Below, piece after piece: positions 1 through 7,507 of a DNA stretch of 40,151 nucleotides (the first letter of the stretch is position 1; each line of letters begins with the position of its first letter). The notes under the pieces are model-generated. The model had not been told where the DNA came from. It ran no database searches and saw only the letters and a list, made by a program, of their open reading frames with translations. Origin of the DNA: Acetobacteraceae bacterium (lineage in GTDB: Bacteria; Pseudomonadota; Alphaproteobacteria; Acetobacterales; Acetobacteraceae). The stretch lies in assembly GCA_027487385.1 (NCBI GenBank), contig JAIYDS010000225.1, positions 1 to 40,151 on the forward strand. Direction: 5' to 3'. The position numbers were made by a program, and so were the translations under genes.

Positions 1-164
1 GACCAGATGAGGCAGCGCTGGTCGCCGAACCAGACCGGCCCCTCGCCCCAGCGCCCGCCGGTCCAGAGGCGCTCCAGCCCGGCCAGCGGCAGGCGCAGCG
101 CGTTGAAGGCGGGGTCCAGCACGCGCACGGCCGGGTCCGGGTATCGTTCGATCATGCCGCTCAT
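1..164 (-). CDS. SMP-30/gluconolactonase-like protein, 5' part only
   Basis: This is the first ~54 codons of a gene that runs off the left edge. The translation contains GLERLWTGGRWGEGPVWF, which resembles the N-terminal blade of SMP-30/gluconolactonase/LRE proteins, beta-propeller enzymes that hydrolyse sugar lactones or related esters. The metal ligands lie beyond the window. ATG at 164 overlaps the crotonase stop as ATGA. An in-frame ATG at 155 has a better-spaced GGGAG and may be the true start. It is the last visible gene of the acyl-CoA dehydrogenase operon. The family call rests on a short segment, and the substrate is unknown. Confidence 0.7.
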   Translation of the reverse strand, partial: MSGMIERYPDPAVRVLDPAFNALRLPLAGLERLWTGGRWGEGPVWFGDQRCLIW

Positions 165-964
165 CTCCCGTGGAACACGCCCTGGCGCTTCTCGATCATC
201 GCGTTGACCGCTTCCTTGTGGTCCTCCGTCTCATGCGCAATGGCCTGGAAAGCCGCTGAAAGCTCCAGCAGCGAGGGCAAGGACATGTGCTGCCCCTCGC
301 GCAGCAGACGCTTGGTCATGCGCAGGACCTGGGGCGGGTTCTTCGCCACGCGCGCCGCCAATTCCCGGGCGGCACCCATCAATTCCGCGTGGGGCACGAC
401 GCGGGAGACCAGGCGCGCGGCCAGCGCCTGCTCGGCGTTCAGGGGATCGCCGGTGAAGGACATCTCTGCCGCCATGGCCAGGCCAACGGCGCGCGGCAGC
501 AGCCAGGCCCCGCCATCGCCCGGCACGATGCCGACGCGCACGAAGCTCTCGGCGAAGATCGCCTTGTCGCTCGAAATCCGCATGTCGCACATGCAGGCGA
601 GGTCGAGCCCGGCCCCGATCGCGGCCCCATTCACGGCGGCGATGGTGGGCACATCCAGCTCCCAGAGCGCCAGCGGGATGCGCTGGATGCCGCGCCGGTA
701 ATTCTCACGCATCACGGCGGGGCTTTTCGCGCCCATGATGCCCGTGCGGTCGCGCATGCCCTTCAGGTCGCCGCCCGCGCAGAAGGCCGGGTCGGCGCCG
801 GTGACGATGACGCAGCGGATGCTGTCATCCCGCGCGATGCGCTTGCAGGCGGCCTCCACCTCGTCGCAATCCTCGAAGCCCGAGATGGCGTTGCGCCGCT
901 CCGGCGCATTGAGGGTCAGGGTGATGACCGGGCCGTCCTGCTCGATCTTGAGGAAATCCGCCAT
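161..964 (-). CDS. Crotonase-fold enoyl-CoA hydratase/isomerase family protein
   Basis: A 267-residue protein of normal crotonase length. The oxyanion-hole segments are visible at FCAGGDL (61-67) and NGAAIGAG (112-119), so it should bind an acyl-CoA and stabilise its enolate. The two glutamates of classical enoyl-CoA hydratase appear substituted: Asp121 sits where Glu144 of the rat enzyme would be, and Phe141 where Glu164 would be. The segment VPGDGGAWLLPR (148-158 region) recalls PaaG-type isomerases, which use an Asp near this site. Isomerase or another crotonase reaction is therefore as likely as hydration. A GGAG lies 7 bases before the ATG. The start overlaps the upstream stop by one base (TAATG). 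Confidence 0.88.
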   Translation of the reverse strand: MADFLKIEQDGPVITLTLNAPERRNAISGFEDCDEVEAACKRIARDDSIRCVIVTGADPAFCAGGDLKGMRDRTGIMGAKSPAVMRENYRRGIQRIPLALWELDVPTIAAVNGAAIGAGLDLACMCDMRISSDKAIFAESFVRVGIVPGDGGAWLLPRAVGLAMAAEMSFTGDPLNAEQALAARLVSRVVPHAELMGAARELAARVAKNPPQVLRMTKRLLREGQHMSLPSLLELSAAFQAIAHETEDHKEAVNAMIEKRQGVFHGR

Positions 965-1959
965 TATTCAGCTCCTTGCGCATCCCGCGCCGTGATGTCG
1001 GGCCAAAGCTGCGCCCCGCCGCGCGCCAGCGCCGCGCGGCCGATTTCCGCGGCCCAGAAGCGGTCCGTGCCGCCCTCCTCCCGCCAGGACCAGAGGCGGC
1101 GGGTGAAATGATGCAGCTCGTGATCCTCGGTGATGCCGATGGCGGCGAAGACCTGATGCACGACGGCGGCGCCCATGGTCGCGGCCTCGCCCGCCACCAC
1201 CTTGGCGCAGCCGATCTCGAAGCCCGCTTCCGCCAGGCCGCGCGCATCCACCGCGCGCGCCGCCTGCTGGACGGCGACATTCACCGCCGCGACCTCGCCC
1301 GCCATCGCCGCCAATTGCTGCTGCACCGCCTGGAACTTGCCGATAGCTCGGCCGAACTGCTTGCGCGTGTTGGCCCAATCCACCGCCAGCGCCAGGATGC
1401 GCTCCAGGGCGCCCGCGATCAGCGCGGCGCGGATCAGGGCGAGGCCCAGCAGCGCGGCACGGGGGCCGAAGGCGTTGGGCAATTCGCCCCGCGCGATGCG
1501 GTCGCCCGGCGTCACGGCATCGCGCGGCTCGCGGCCGATATTCTCGGCCGGCACGCATTCGCCGGCCGCGTGCAGCGCGATGGCCGCGCCCTTGGGCACC
1601 ACCACCCGCGCCGCATGCCGCCCGAAGGGCACGGGGCCCTGCGCCAGGCCAAGCGGCCCCTCCGGCACCTCGATCCCGGCGGCGGAAAGCAGGGCGGCCG
1701 CCAGCATGGTCTCGGCGATGGGGGCTGGTGCCCCGTGCCGGCCCAGCACCTGCCAGAGTGCCGCCGCATCCCCCCAGGAGAGGCCGACGCCGCCCGCTTC
1801 CTCCGGCACCAAGGCCAGGTTCAGCCCCTGCTCCTCCAGCCCGGTCCAGAGCGCGGCGGGCCATTCGCCCGCTTCCACCATGCGCAGCAGCGCGACACCG
1901 CCGCCATCCGCCACCAGGCGATCCACCTGCTCGACGAGGATCGAACGCAACTCGCTCAT
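964..1959 (-). CDS. Acyl-CoA dehydrogenase family protein, short, probably non-catalytic subunit
   Basis: A 331-residue acyl-CoA dehydrogenase homologue, shorter than the usual ~380 because the middle beta domain is reduced. The C-terminal helical domain is clear: TRKQFGRAIGKFQAVQ and GITEDHELHHFTRRLWSW. Counting back from the RKQFG motif, the position of the isovaleryl/long-chain-type catalytic Glu holds Leu. The C-terminal Glu of the short-chain type is not apparent either. With the full-length homologue immediately upstream, this fits a heteromeric dehydrogenase in which one subunit carries the base, as in steroid ChsE1-ChsE2 complexes; that pairing is inferred. ATG 1959, with a purine-rich GAGGGGGG upstream, is preferred over an upstream TTG at 1977. 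Confidence 0.87.
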   Translation of the reverse strand: MSELRSILVEQVDRLVADGGGVALLRMVEAGEWPAALWTGLEEQGLNLALVPEEAGGVGLSWGDAAALWQVLGRHGAPAPIAETMLAAALLSAAGIEVPEGPLGLAQGPVPFGRHAARVVVPKGAAIALHAAGECVPAENIGREPRDAVTPGDRIARGELPNAFGPRAALLGLALIRAALIAGALERILALAVDWANTRKQFGRAIGKFQAVQQQLAAMAGEVAAVNVAVQQAARAVDARGLAEAGFEIGCAKVVAGEAATMGAAVVHQVFAAIGITEDHELHHFTRRLWSWREEGGTDRFWAAEIGRAALARGGAQLWPDITARDAQGAE

Positions 1960-1973
1960 CAGCCGAGCCCCCC

Positions 1974-3110
1974 TCAACGCAGACCGAGGTCGCGCGCGAT
2001 GATGCCGCGCAGGATTTCCCGCGTGCCGCCGCGCAGGCTGAAGGTGGGGGCCAATTGCGCCAGGCCCGCCAGCAACCGGCGGAAATCCTCCGGCGCATCG
2101 GCCGGGTCCAGCAGGTTGCGAAGCTGATCCGGCAGCGCCTGTTCGAAGACATTGCCGGCATCCTTGACCAGCGCTGCCTCGACGGCGGGCGACTCGCCAC
2201 GCTCCAGCATCCCGCCCACCGAGAGCGACATGCCGCGCAGCGCGTTGAGGCGCGCGACCATGCGGCCGATGGTCACCTCGGCGCCCGGCGCAGGGGCCGC
2301 GTTCAGCGCATCAATCCCCTCCGCCAGGGCAGGGAAGGAGGAGAGGTAGCGATCCGGCCCGCTGCGCTCGAAAGCCAGTTCGGAGGTGGCCTGGGCCCAG
2401 CCCGCCCCTTCCTCGCCCAGCAGGTCGTCCTCGCGCAGCATCACATCGTCGAAGGTGACTTCGTTGAAGCTTTCCCCGCCGGCCAGGTCGCGAATCGGGC
2501 GGGTGGAGATGCCGGAAAGCCGCAGATCCACCAGGAATTGCGAGAGGCCGGCATGGCGCGAGCCACCCTCCGGCGCGGGCGAGGTGCGGACCAGGGCGAT
2601 CATGTAGTCGCTCTTATGCGCGAAGGTGGTCCAGATCTTGCGGCCGTTCAGCTTCCAGCCATTCGGCACGCGCTCGCATTTGGTGCGCAGGTTCGCGAGG
2701 TCACTCCCCGCCTCCGGCTCGGAAAGGCCGATGCAGAAGGCCAGTTCCCCGCGCGCGACCCCCGGCAGGATGCGCCGGCGCTGTTCCTCGGTGCCCAGGC
2801 GCAGGATGAGGGGGCCCGATTGCCGGTCACCGATCCAATGCGCGCCGACCGGGGCGCCGGCGGCCAGCATCTCCTCCAGCACGACGATGCGCTCCAGGCC
2901 GGATTTCTCCTGGCCGCCATAGGCCTTGGGCCAGGTCATGCCGATCCAGCCGCGCGCGCCCACGGCGCGGGAGAAGTCGCGGTCGAACCCCATCCAGGAG
3001 CGGGCGCGGATTTCGGGGGTCCAGTCGCGCCCGGCCTCGGCCAGGAAGGCGCGCAATTCGCGGCGGAGCGCCTCGGCTTGCGGCGGGGCTTCGGGCAGAT
3101 CGAAACGCAT
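1974..3110 (-). CDS. Acyl-CoA dehydrogenase family protein (probable catalytic partner)
   Basis: A 378-residue flavin-dependent acyl-CoA dehydrogenase, expected to introduce an alpha,beta double bond into an acyl-CoA and pass electrons to ETF. Recognisable parts are the N-terminal helical domain with WPKAYGGQEKSGLERIVVLEE, the FAD/substrate segment CIGLSEPEAGSDLANLRT, GRKIWTTFAH, and the C-terminal RGGTREILRGIIARDLGL, typical of FadE-like partners. The Glu in AFERSGPD is a candidate catalytic base. It is the first gene of a four-gene minus-strand unit. The ATG is preceded by GGAGG at 7 bases. The substrate cannot be read from sequence. Confidence 0.92.
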   Translation of the reverse strand: MRFDLPEAPPQAEALRRELRAFLAEAGRDWTPEIRARSWMGFDRDFSRAVGARGWIGMTWPKAYGGQEKSGLERIVVLEEMLAAGAPVGAHWIGDRQSGPLILRLGTEEQRRRILPGVARGELAFCIGLSEPEAGSDLANLRTKCERVPNGWKLNGRKIWTTFAHKSDYMIALVRTSPAPEGGSRHAGLSQFLVDLRLSGISTRPIRDLAGGESFNEVTFDDVMLREDDLLGEEGAGWAQATSELAFERSGPDRYLSSFPALAEGIDALNAAPAPGAEVTIGRMVARLNALRGMSLSVGGMLERGESPAVEAALVKDAGNVFEQALPDQLRNLLDPADAPEDFRRLLAGLAQLAPTFSLRGGTREILRGIIARDLGLR

Positions 3111-3129
3111 GGTTTTTCCTCCAGCGGCA

Positions 3130-3158
3130 AGCCTAGCAGGGGGCGGGGGAAGCCGAAA
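3130..3158 (-). promoter_or_regulatory. Candidate sigma-70 promoter for the acyl-CoA dehydrogenase operon
   Basis: On the minus strand, TTTCGG (3158-3153) is followed after 17 bases by TAGGCT (3135-3130). Transcription would start about 15-20 bases before the GGAGG and ATG at 3110. The -10 hexamer resembles those proposed for hemP (TAGACT) and the ligase at 14037 (TAGCCT). This is pattern matching only. Confidence 0.35.
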
Positions 3159-3177
3159 CTGCGCCCCGGCAGATCAA

Positions 3178-3207
3178 TTGCACTTGCGAGTCATTCGCAA
3201 ATAGACT
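3178..3207 (+). promoter_or_regulatory. hemP promoter with Fur-box-like operator in its spacer
   Basis: TTGCAC (3178-3183) and TAGACT (3202-3207) are separated by 18 bases and read as -35 and -10. Nearly the whole spacer, 3184-3200, is the palindrome TTGCGA-GTCAT-TCGCAA, with exact 6-base arms, close in form to Fur-family boxes in high-GC bacteria. A repressor bound there would block RNA polymerase directly. Location ahead of the haem-uptake operon fits iron or haem repression by Fur or an Irr/RirA-like regulator. The regulator's identity is inferred. Confidence 0.72.
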
Positions 3208-3219
3208 AACCCTCCTCCC

Positions 3220-3402
3220 ATGGAAAACACCGATGAGCCCGGGCCCTTCCGCCCCCCCAAGCCCGCCGCGCCGCCGCCTCGCCGGCGCAGCCTCGACACC
3301 GGAATCCTCTTCCGCGATGGCCCCGAGGTCGAGATCCACCACAACCAGGAGGTCTATCGCCTGCGCCTGACGCGCGGCGGAAAGCTGATCCTCACCAAGT
3401 AG
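3220..3402 (+). CDS. hemP: Hemin uptake protein HemP/HmuP
   Basis: A 60-residue protein with a proline-rich N-terminus and the HemP core: SLDTGILFRDG followed by VEIHHNQEVYRLRLTRGG and the terminal KLILTK (54-60 region). HemP/HmuP family members sit at the head of haem-uptake operons; in some rhizobia and Bradyrhizobium, HmuP is needed for haem-receptor gene expression. Here it is the first gene after the Fur-box promoter and precedes the outer-membrane receptor by 126 bases. There is no Shine-Dalgarno: the bases before ATG are pyrimidine-rich (CCTCCTCCC), and the predicted leader is only about 5-7 bases, so initiation is probably near-leaderless. Confidence 0.93.
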   Translation: MENTDEPGPFRPPKPAAPPPRRRSLDTGILFRDGPEVEIHHNQEVYRLRLTRGGKLILTK

Positions 3403-3528
3403 CATTCGCCCTTTCCGCGTCAGCCAGCCCCGGACCCGCCCCGCCGCAGCGGGCGTCCCGCAAGCCAGCGCGCCATCCGCCCCCGATCATCCCACGGGGC
3501 GCGATGGCACCACCCGCAAGGCCTTGCC

Positions 3529-5514
3529 GTGTTCCGATTTCCGCTCGCCCTGATGCTCACCACCGCCCTGGTGGCCCCTGCCCTCGCCCAAACGACGCCG
3601 GCCGCGACGCCGCTCGACACCGTGACCTCCACGGCCACGCGCACGCCGCAGGTGGCGGGCGATGCGGCGGTCTCCGTCTCCGTCATCACGCGGGAGCAGA
3701 TCCTGGAACGCCAGGCGCGCTCACCCGTCGAGCTGCTGGGCGATGTGCCCGGCGTCGAGATATCCGGCGCGCCGCGCACCACGGCGGTGCAGCCCAGCAT
3801 CCGTGGCCTGGGCGATGAGCGCATCGTCCTGCGCGTGGACGGCGTGCGCAACAATTTCAACGCCGGCCATCGCGGCCGCACCTTCCTCGACCCCGAATTG
3901 CTGCGCCAGGTGGATGTGCTGCGCGGCCCCTCCTCCTCGCTCTATGGCTCGGGCGCGCTGGGCGGCGTCATCTCCTTCCGCACGCTGGAGCCCGAGGATG
4001 TGATCCGCGGGAGCAACCCGGTGGGGGGCTTCTTCTCGGGCGGCTGGCAGTCCCAGGGGTCCGGCACGCGCGGTCTGGGCGTCATGGCGGCGCGGGTGGG
4101 AGATTTCTCCTCGCTGGTCGCCTCCTCCGGCTTCCGCAACGGGCAGTTCCGCGATGGCGAGGACCGCATCATCCGCTTCAGCGGGGACAATGTCCTGAAC
4201 CTGCTGGGCAAGCTGAACTGGAATCCGGGTTTTCACCGCTTCCAGCTCAATGCCAGCCGCTTCGAGGACCATCACCAGATCCCCATTGCGGCCAATACGG
4301 CCACCACCACCGGCATCGCCGAGCGCACCACGCTGCAGGAGAGCGTCTCACTGCGTTATGGCTATGCCAATCCGGCCATGCCGCTGCTGGAGCCGAGCCT
4401 CACCCTCTACAACAACCATGTGGAGCTGAACGAGGCGCGGATCGCCGCCCCCTTCGCGCAGGACCGCACACGGCTGAACACCACGGGGCTGGAGGCGCAG
4501 AACACCGCCCGCTTCAGCCTCTTCGGCGCCGAGCGCCACACGCTGGTCGCCGGCATCGAGGCCTATCGCGACGAGCAGCGCGGCTTTCAGAACGGCGTGC
4601 CGCGCGCGCAATTCCCCAGCGCCAACCAGGATGTGCTGGGCCTGTTCCTCCAGGATGAAATCCGCCTGGGCGCCTGGACGCTCACCCCGGGCCTGCGCTT
4701 CGACCGCTTCCAGCAGGAGCGCGGGACCGGCGCCAATGCGCAGGAGAGCAGCCGGGTCTCGCCCCGCGTCACCCTGGCCTGGCAGGCCACGGAATGGCTG
4801 CAGCCCTACCTCTCCTATGCCGAGGCCTTCCGCGCGCCCTCCCTCACCGAGCTTTATGTCGGCGGCCAGCATTTCCCGGGCAATTTCTTCGTCCCCAACC
4901 CCAATCTGCGGCCCGAGACGGCAAAGAACCTGGAAGCCGGCCTCGATCTGCGCTTCCGCGACGTGCTGAACGAGAATGACCGGGTGCGCGGCCGCATCGC
5001 GATCTTCCGCAACAACATCTCGGACTTCATCGAGCAGACGGTCCGCGCCACCACCACCACCAGCGCCAATATCGGCGAGGCCCGGATCGAGGGCATCGAG
5101 GCCGAGCTGCAATACGACACCCCGCGCTGGTATGCGCGCCTCGGCGCGGCTGCGCTGCGGGGCACCAATCTGGAAACGGACCGCCCCCTTGCCTCCGTGC
5201 CGGCGCATCGCCTCACCCTCAATGGCGGCTATCGCTTCACCGAGCAGGGGGTCGTGCTCGGCTCGCGCCTGGTGCTGACCGACGCGCAGGACCGGCTGCC
5301 GGACACGACGAGCTATCGCGTCACCGCGGCCTCCGCCGTGTGGGATCTCTATGCCAGCTGGCAGCCTGATTTCGCGCCGGGGATCCGGCTGGATGTCGGC
5401 GTGAACAATGTGCTGGACGCGACGTATCGGCGCTCCAACTGGAATTCCGTGCCGACGCCGGCCTTCGCCGAGGTCGGTCGCAATGTCCGCGTGGCGCTGC
5501 GGGCCAGCTTCTGA
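3529..5514 (+). CDS. hmuR: TonB-dependent haem/haemoglobin outer-membrane receptor
   Basis: A 661-residue TonB-dependent receptor. Residues 1-21 form a Sec signal peptide (LALMLTTALVAPALAQ). A plug domain follows, with VELLGDVPGVEISG, PSIRGLGDERIVLRVDGVR and VDVLRGPSSSLYGSGALGG, then a 22-strand-type barrel ending in aromatic ...ALRASF. The haem-receptor signatures FRAP (434-437) and NPNL (457-460) are both present, which supports haem or haemoprotein as ligand. The start is GTG: starting at the first internal ATG would leave too short a signal peptide. It should move haem across the outer membrane using TonB energy. The hmuR name is by position and family; hemR or bhuR would be equivalent. 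Confidence 0.94.
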   Translation: MFRFPLALMLTTALVAPALAQTTPAATPLDTVTSTATRTPQVAGDAAVSVSVITREQILERQARSPVELLGDVPGVEISGAPRTTAVQPSIRGLGDERIVLRVDGVRNNFNAGHRGRTFLDPELLRQVDVLRGPSSSLYGSGALGGVISFRTLEPEDVIRGSNPVGGFFSGGWQSQGSGTRGLGVMAARVGDFSSLVASSGFRNGQFRDGEDRIIRFSGDNVLNLLGKLNWNPGFHRFQLNASRFEDHHQIPIAANTATTTGIAERTTLQESVSLRYGYANPAMPLLEPSLTLYNNHVELNEARIAAPFAQDRTRLNTTGLEAQNTARFSLFGAERHTLVAGIEAYRDEQRGFQNGVPRAQFPSANQDVLGLFLQDEIRLGAWTLTPGLRFDRFQQERGTGANAQESSRVSPRVTLAWQATEWLQPYLSYAEAFRAPSLTELYVGGQHFPGNFFVPNPNLRPETAKNLEAGLDLRFRDVLNENDRVRGRIAIFRNNISDFIEQTVRATTTTSANIGEARIEGIEAELQYDTPRWYARLGAAALRGTNLETDRPLASVPAHRLTLNGGYRFTEQGVVLGSRLVLTDAQDRLPDTTSYRVTAASAVWDLYASWQPDFAPGIRLDVGVNNVLDATYRRSNWNSVPTPAFAEVGRNVRVALRASF

Positions 5515-6468
5515 ATGCGCGCGGCGCGGCAGGATGGCCTGCCCGGCGGGGCGGCCGGCGCCTCGCTGGCGCTGCATCTGGGGGCGGGCCTTTGGCTCGC
5601 CCTGGGCGGCGCCGTGCCGGGCGGACCGCCCGCGCGCGAGGTGCCGGTGGAGGTCGCCTTCCTGCCCCACGCCGCGGCCGGCGCTGTCGTACCGCCGGAA
5701 CCCGAGGCCGTCCTGGAAGAGGAGATCGCTTCGCCGATCGATGCGCCGCAGCTGGCCGAGCCCGGCCCGCTCACGACGCCCCTTCCCGTGCCGCCACCCC
5801 TGGCCGAGAGCCCGACCCAGCCATCCGAAGCCCCACAGCCCGAGGCCAGCGCCGCCCCGTCGCCCGTGACCGAAAGCCTGGCCCCGGAGCCGCTCCTCAT
5901 CGCCGCAGCACCCGAGCCGATGGCCGAGCTGCCATCAGTGGTCGAAAGCCGAGTGCCCGCCCCCGAACCTCTCCCCATCGCGGCGGCCCCCGGGCCCGCT
6001 CTGCCACTCCCGGCCGAGCGCCCAACGGAACCCCGCCGCGTCGAGGCCGCGCCCAAGCCCGCCGCCACCCCGCGCCGGCCGGTGCAGCCGACCGCCGCGC
6101 GCGCCGCCACACGCGAAGCCTCGGCCCAGCCGATGCAGGGCAGCGCGGCCATCCCCGTCGCCGCCGCCATCACGCCCGGCCCGCCGCCCCTCATCACCCA
6201 GGCGCGCTACCGCCACCCGCCCACGCCGCCCGCCTATCCCCCCCGCGCCATCGCCTTCCGCATGGCCGGCACCGCGCTGATCCGCGCCCTGGTCGGGCCG
6301 GATGGGCAAACGCGGGAGCTGCGCCTGCACCGCTCCTCCGGCTTTGCCGAGCTGGATCAGGCCGCAATGGCCGCGGTGCGCGGCTGGGCCTTCGCCGCCG
6401 CCACCGAGGGCGGCCGGCCCATCGAAGCCTGGGTGGAGGTGCCGGTGCGCTTCCGCCTCGACGACTGA
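5515..6468 (+). CDS. TonB family energy transducer
   Basis: A 317-residue protein with TonB architecture. One N-terminal membrane helix spans about residues 12-31. A long Pro/Ala/Glu-rich spacer runs from about 45 to 215. A C-terminal TonB domain follows, containing YPPRAIAFRMAGTALIRALV, SSGFAELDQAAMAAVRGWAF and a final VEVPVRFRLDD. It should couple inner-membrane proton motive force to the haem receptor encoded just upstream. ATG follows directly on the receptor's TGA with no gap and no clear ribosome site, so translation is probably coupled. No exbB/exbD genes are visible here, so the motor must be supplied from elsewhere. Confidence 0.9.
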   Translation: MRAARQDGLPGGAAGASLALHLGAGLWLALGGAVPGGPPAREVPVEVAFLPHAAAGAVVPPEPEAVLEEEIASPIDAPQLAEPGPLTTPLPVPPPLAESPTQPSEAPQPEASAAPSPVTESLAPEPLLIAAAPEPMAELPSVVESRVPAPEPLPIAAAPGPALPLPAERPTEPRRVEAAPKPAATPRRPVQPTAARAATREASAQPMQGSAAIPVAAAITPGPPPLITQARYRHPPTPPAYPPRAIAFRMAGTALIRALVGPDGQTRELRLHRSSGFAELDQAAMAAVRGWAFAAATEGGRPIEAWVEVPVRFRLDD

Positions 6469-6490
6469 ACACCCCAACAGGAGCCTGACC

Positions 6491-7507
6491 ATGAACCTAC
6501 GCGCCCGCCATGACGAATTGATGCGGCAGGAGCCGCGGCTGCGCATCCGCGACGCCGCGGAGCGCCTGGGCACCACCGAGGCCGCGCTGGTGGCCCTTTC
6601 GGGCGCCATCACGCTGCGGCCCGACTGGTCCGCGCTCTTCACCGCCCTGCCGGCGCTCGGCGGCATCATGGCGCTGACCCGCAACGACCATGCCGTGCAT
6701 GAACGCCATGGCCGCTTCGAGGAGGTCTCGGCCGGGCCGGGGCATATCCTCGTCACGGGCACCGACATTGACCTGCGGCTCTTCCCCGGGCGCTGGGCCC
6801 ATGGCTTCGCGGTGAATGGCGAGCGGCCCTCCCTGCAGATCTTCGATGTGGACGGCCAGGCCGTGCACAAGATCTTCATGACCGCGCAAACCGACCGCGC
6901 GAATTGGGCCGCGCTCATCGCCCGCTTCACCTGCGCGGCCGCGGCCGCCCCGCCCCTGCTGGCGGCCCCCCGCCCCAGCCCCGCCACCGAGGGCGAGGTG
7001 GATGCCCGGGCGCTGCGACAGGATTGGCTCGGCCTGCGCGACACGCATGATTTCTTCGGGCTGCTGCGCCGCCACAAGGCCAGCCGCCGCCAGGCCTTCC
7101 GCCTCGCCGGCGAGGATCTGGCGCAGCCGCTCGACCCCGCCGCCGCCCGCACCACGCTGGAATTCGCGGCGGCGCGCGAGGTGCCGATCATGGTCTTTGT
7201 CGGCAACCGCTCCGCCATCCAGATCCACAGCGGGCCGGTGCGGCGCCTGGTCGCGACGCCGGGCTGGTTCAACGTGCTCGACCCGCGCTTCAACCTGCAT
7301 CTGCGCGAGGCCGGCGTGGCCGAGGCCTGGCGCGTGGTGAAGCCGACCGAGGATGGCGCCGTCACCAGCATCGAATTGCTGGATGCGGCGGGCGAGACCA
7401 TCGCCCTGCTCTTCGGCGCCCGCAAGCCGGGCCAGGCGGAGCGGCAGGATTGGCGCGCCGTGGTGGGGGATGTCGCCGCGGCGCATGCGCTGGAGGCGGC
7501 GGCTTGA
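6491..7507 (+). CDS. hmuS: Cytoplasmic haem-handling protein HmuS/HemS (ChuX/HutX fold, duplicated)
   Basis: A 338-residue protein of the HemS/ChuS/PhuS family, which receive haem from the ABC importer and deliver or degrade it. Two homologous halves are visible: SLQIFDVDGQAVHKIFMT in the first, and TPGWFNVLDPRFNLHLRE with the start of the C-terminal repeat in the second. His186 in LRDTHDFFGLLRRHKASRRQ lies in the region that supplies the proximal haem ligand in characterised homologues; that assignment is from family knowledge. AGGAG sits 8 bases before ATG 6491. The stop overlaps hmuT. Whether it degrades haem or only traffics it cannot be told. Confidence 0.94.
   Translation: MNLRARHDELMRQEPRLRIRDAAERLGTTEAALVALSGAITLRPDWSALFTALPALGGIMALTRNDHAVHERHGRFEEVSAGPGHILVTGTDIDLRLFPGRWAHGFAVNGERPSLQIFDVDGQAVHKIFMTAQTDRANWAALIARFTCAAAAAPPLLAAPRPSPATEGEVDARALRQDWLGLRDTHDFFGLLRRHKASRRQAFRLAGEDLAQPLDPAAARTTLEFAAAREVPIMVFVGNRSAIQIHSGPVRRLVATPGWFNVLDPRFNLHLREAGVAEAWRVVKPTEDGAVTSIELLDAAGETIALLFGARKPGQAERQDWRAVVGDVAAAHALEAAA

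Noticed and set aside
3133..3405. A 90-codon minus-strand frame opposite hemP, with AGGAGG on that strand at 3210-3216
   Set aside because: The AGGAGG lies inside the frame, not ahead of its start, and the plus-strand HemP family match is clear.
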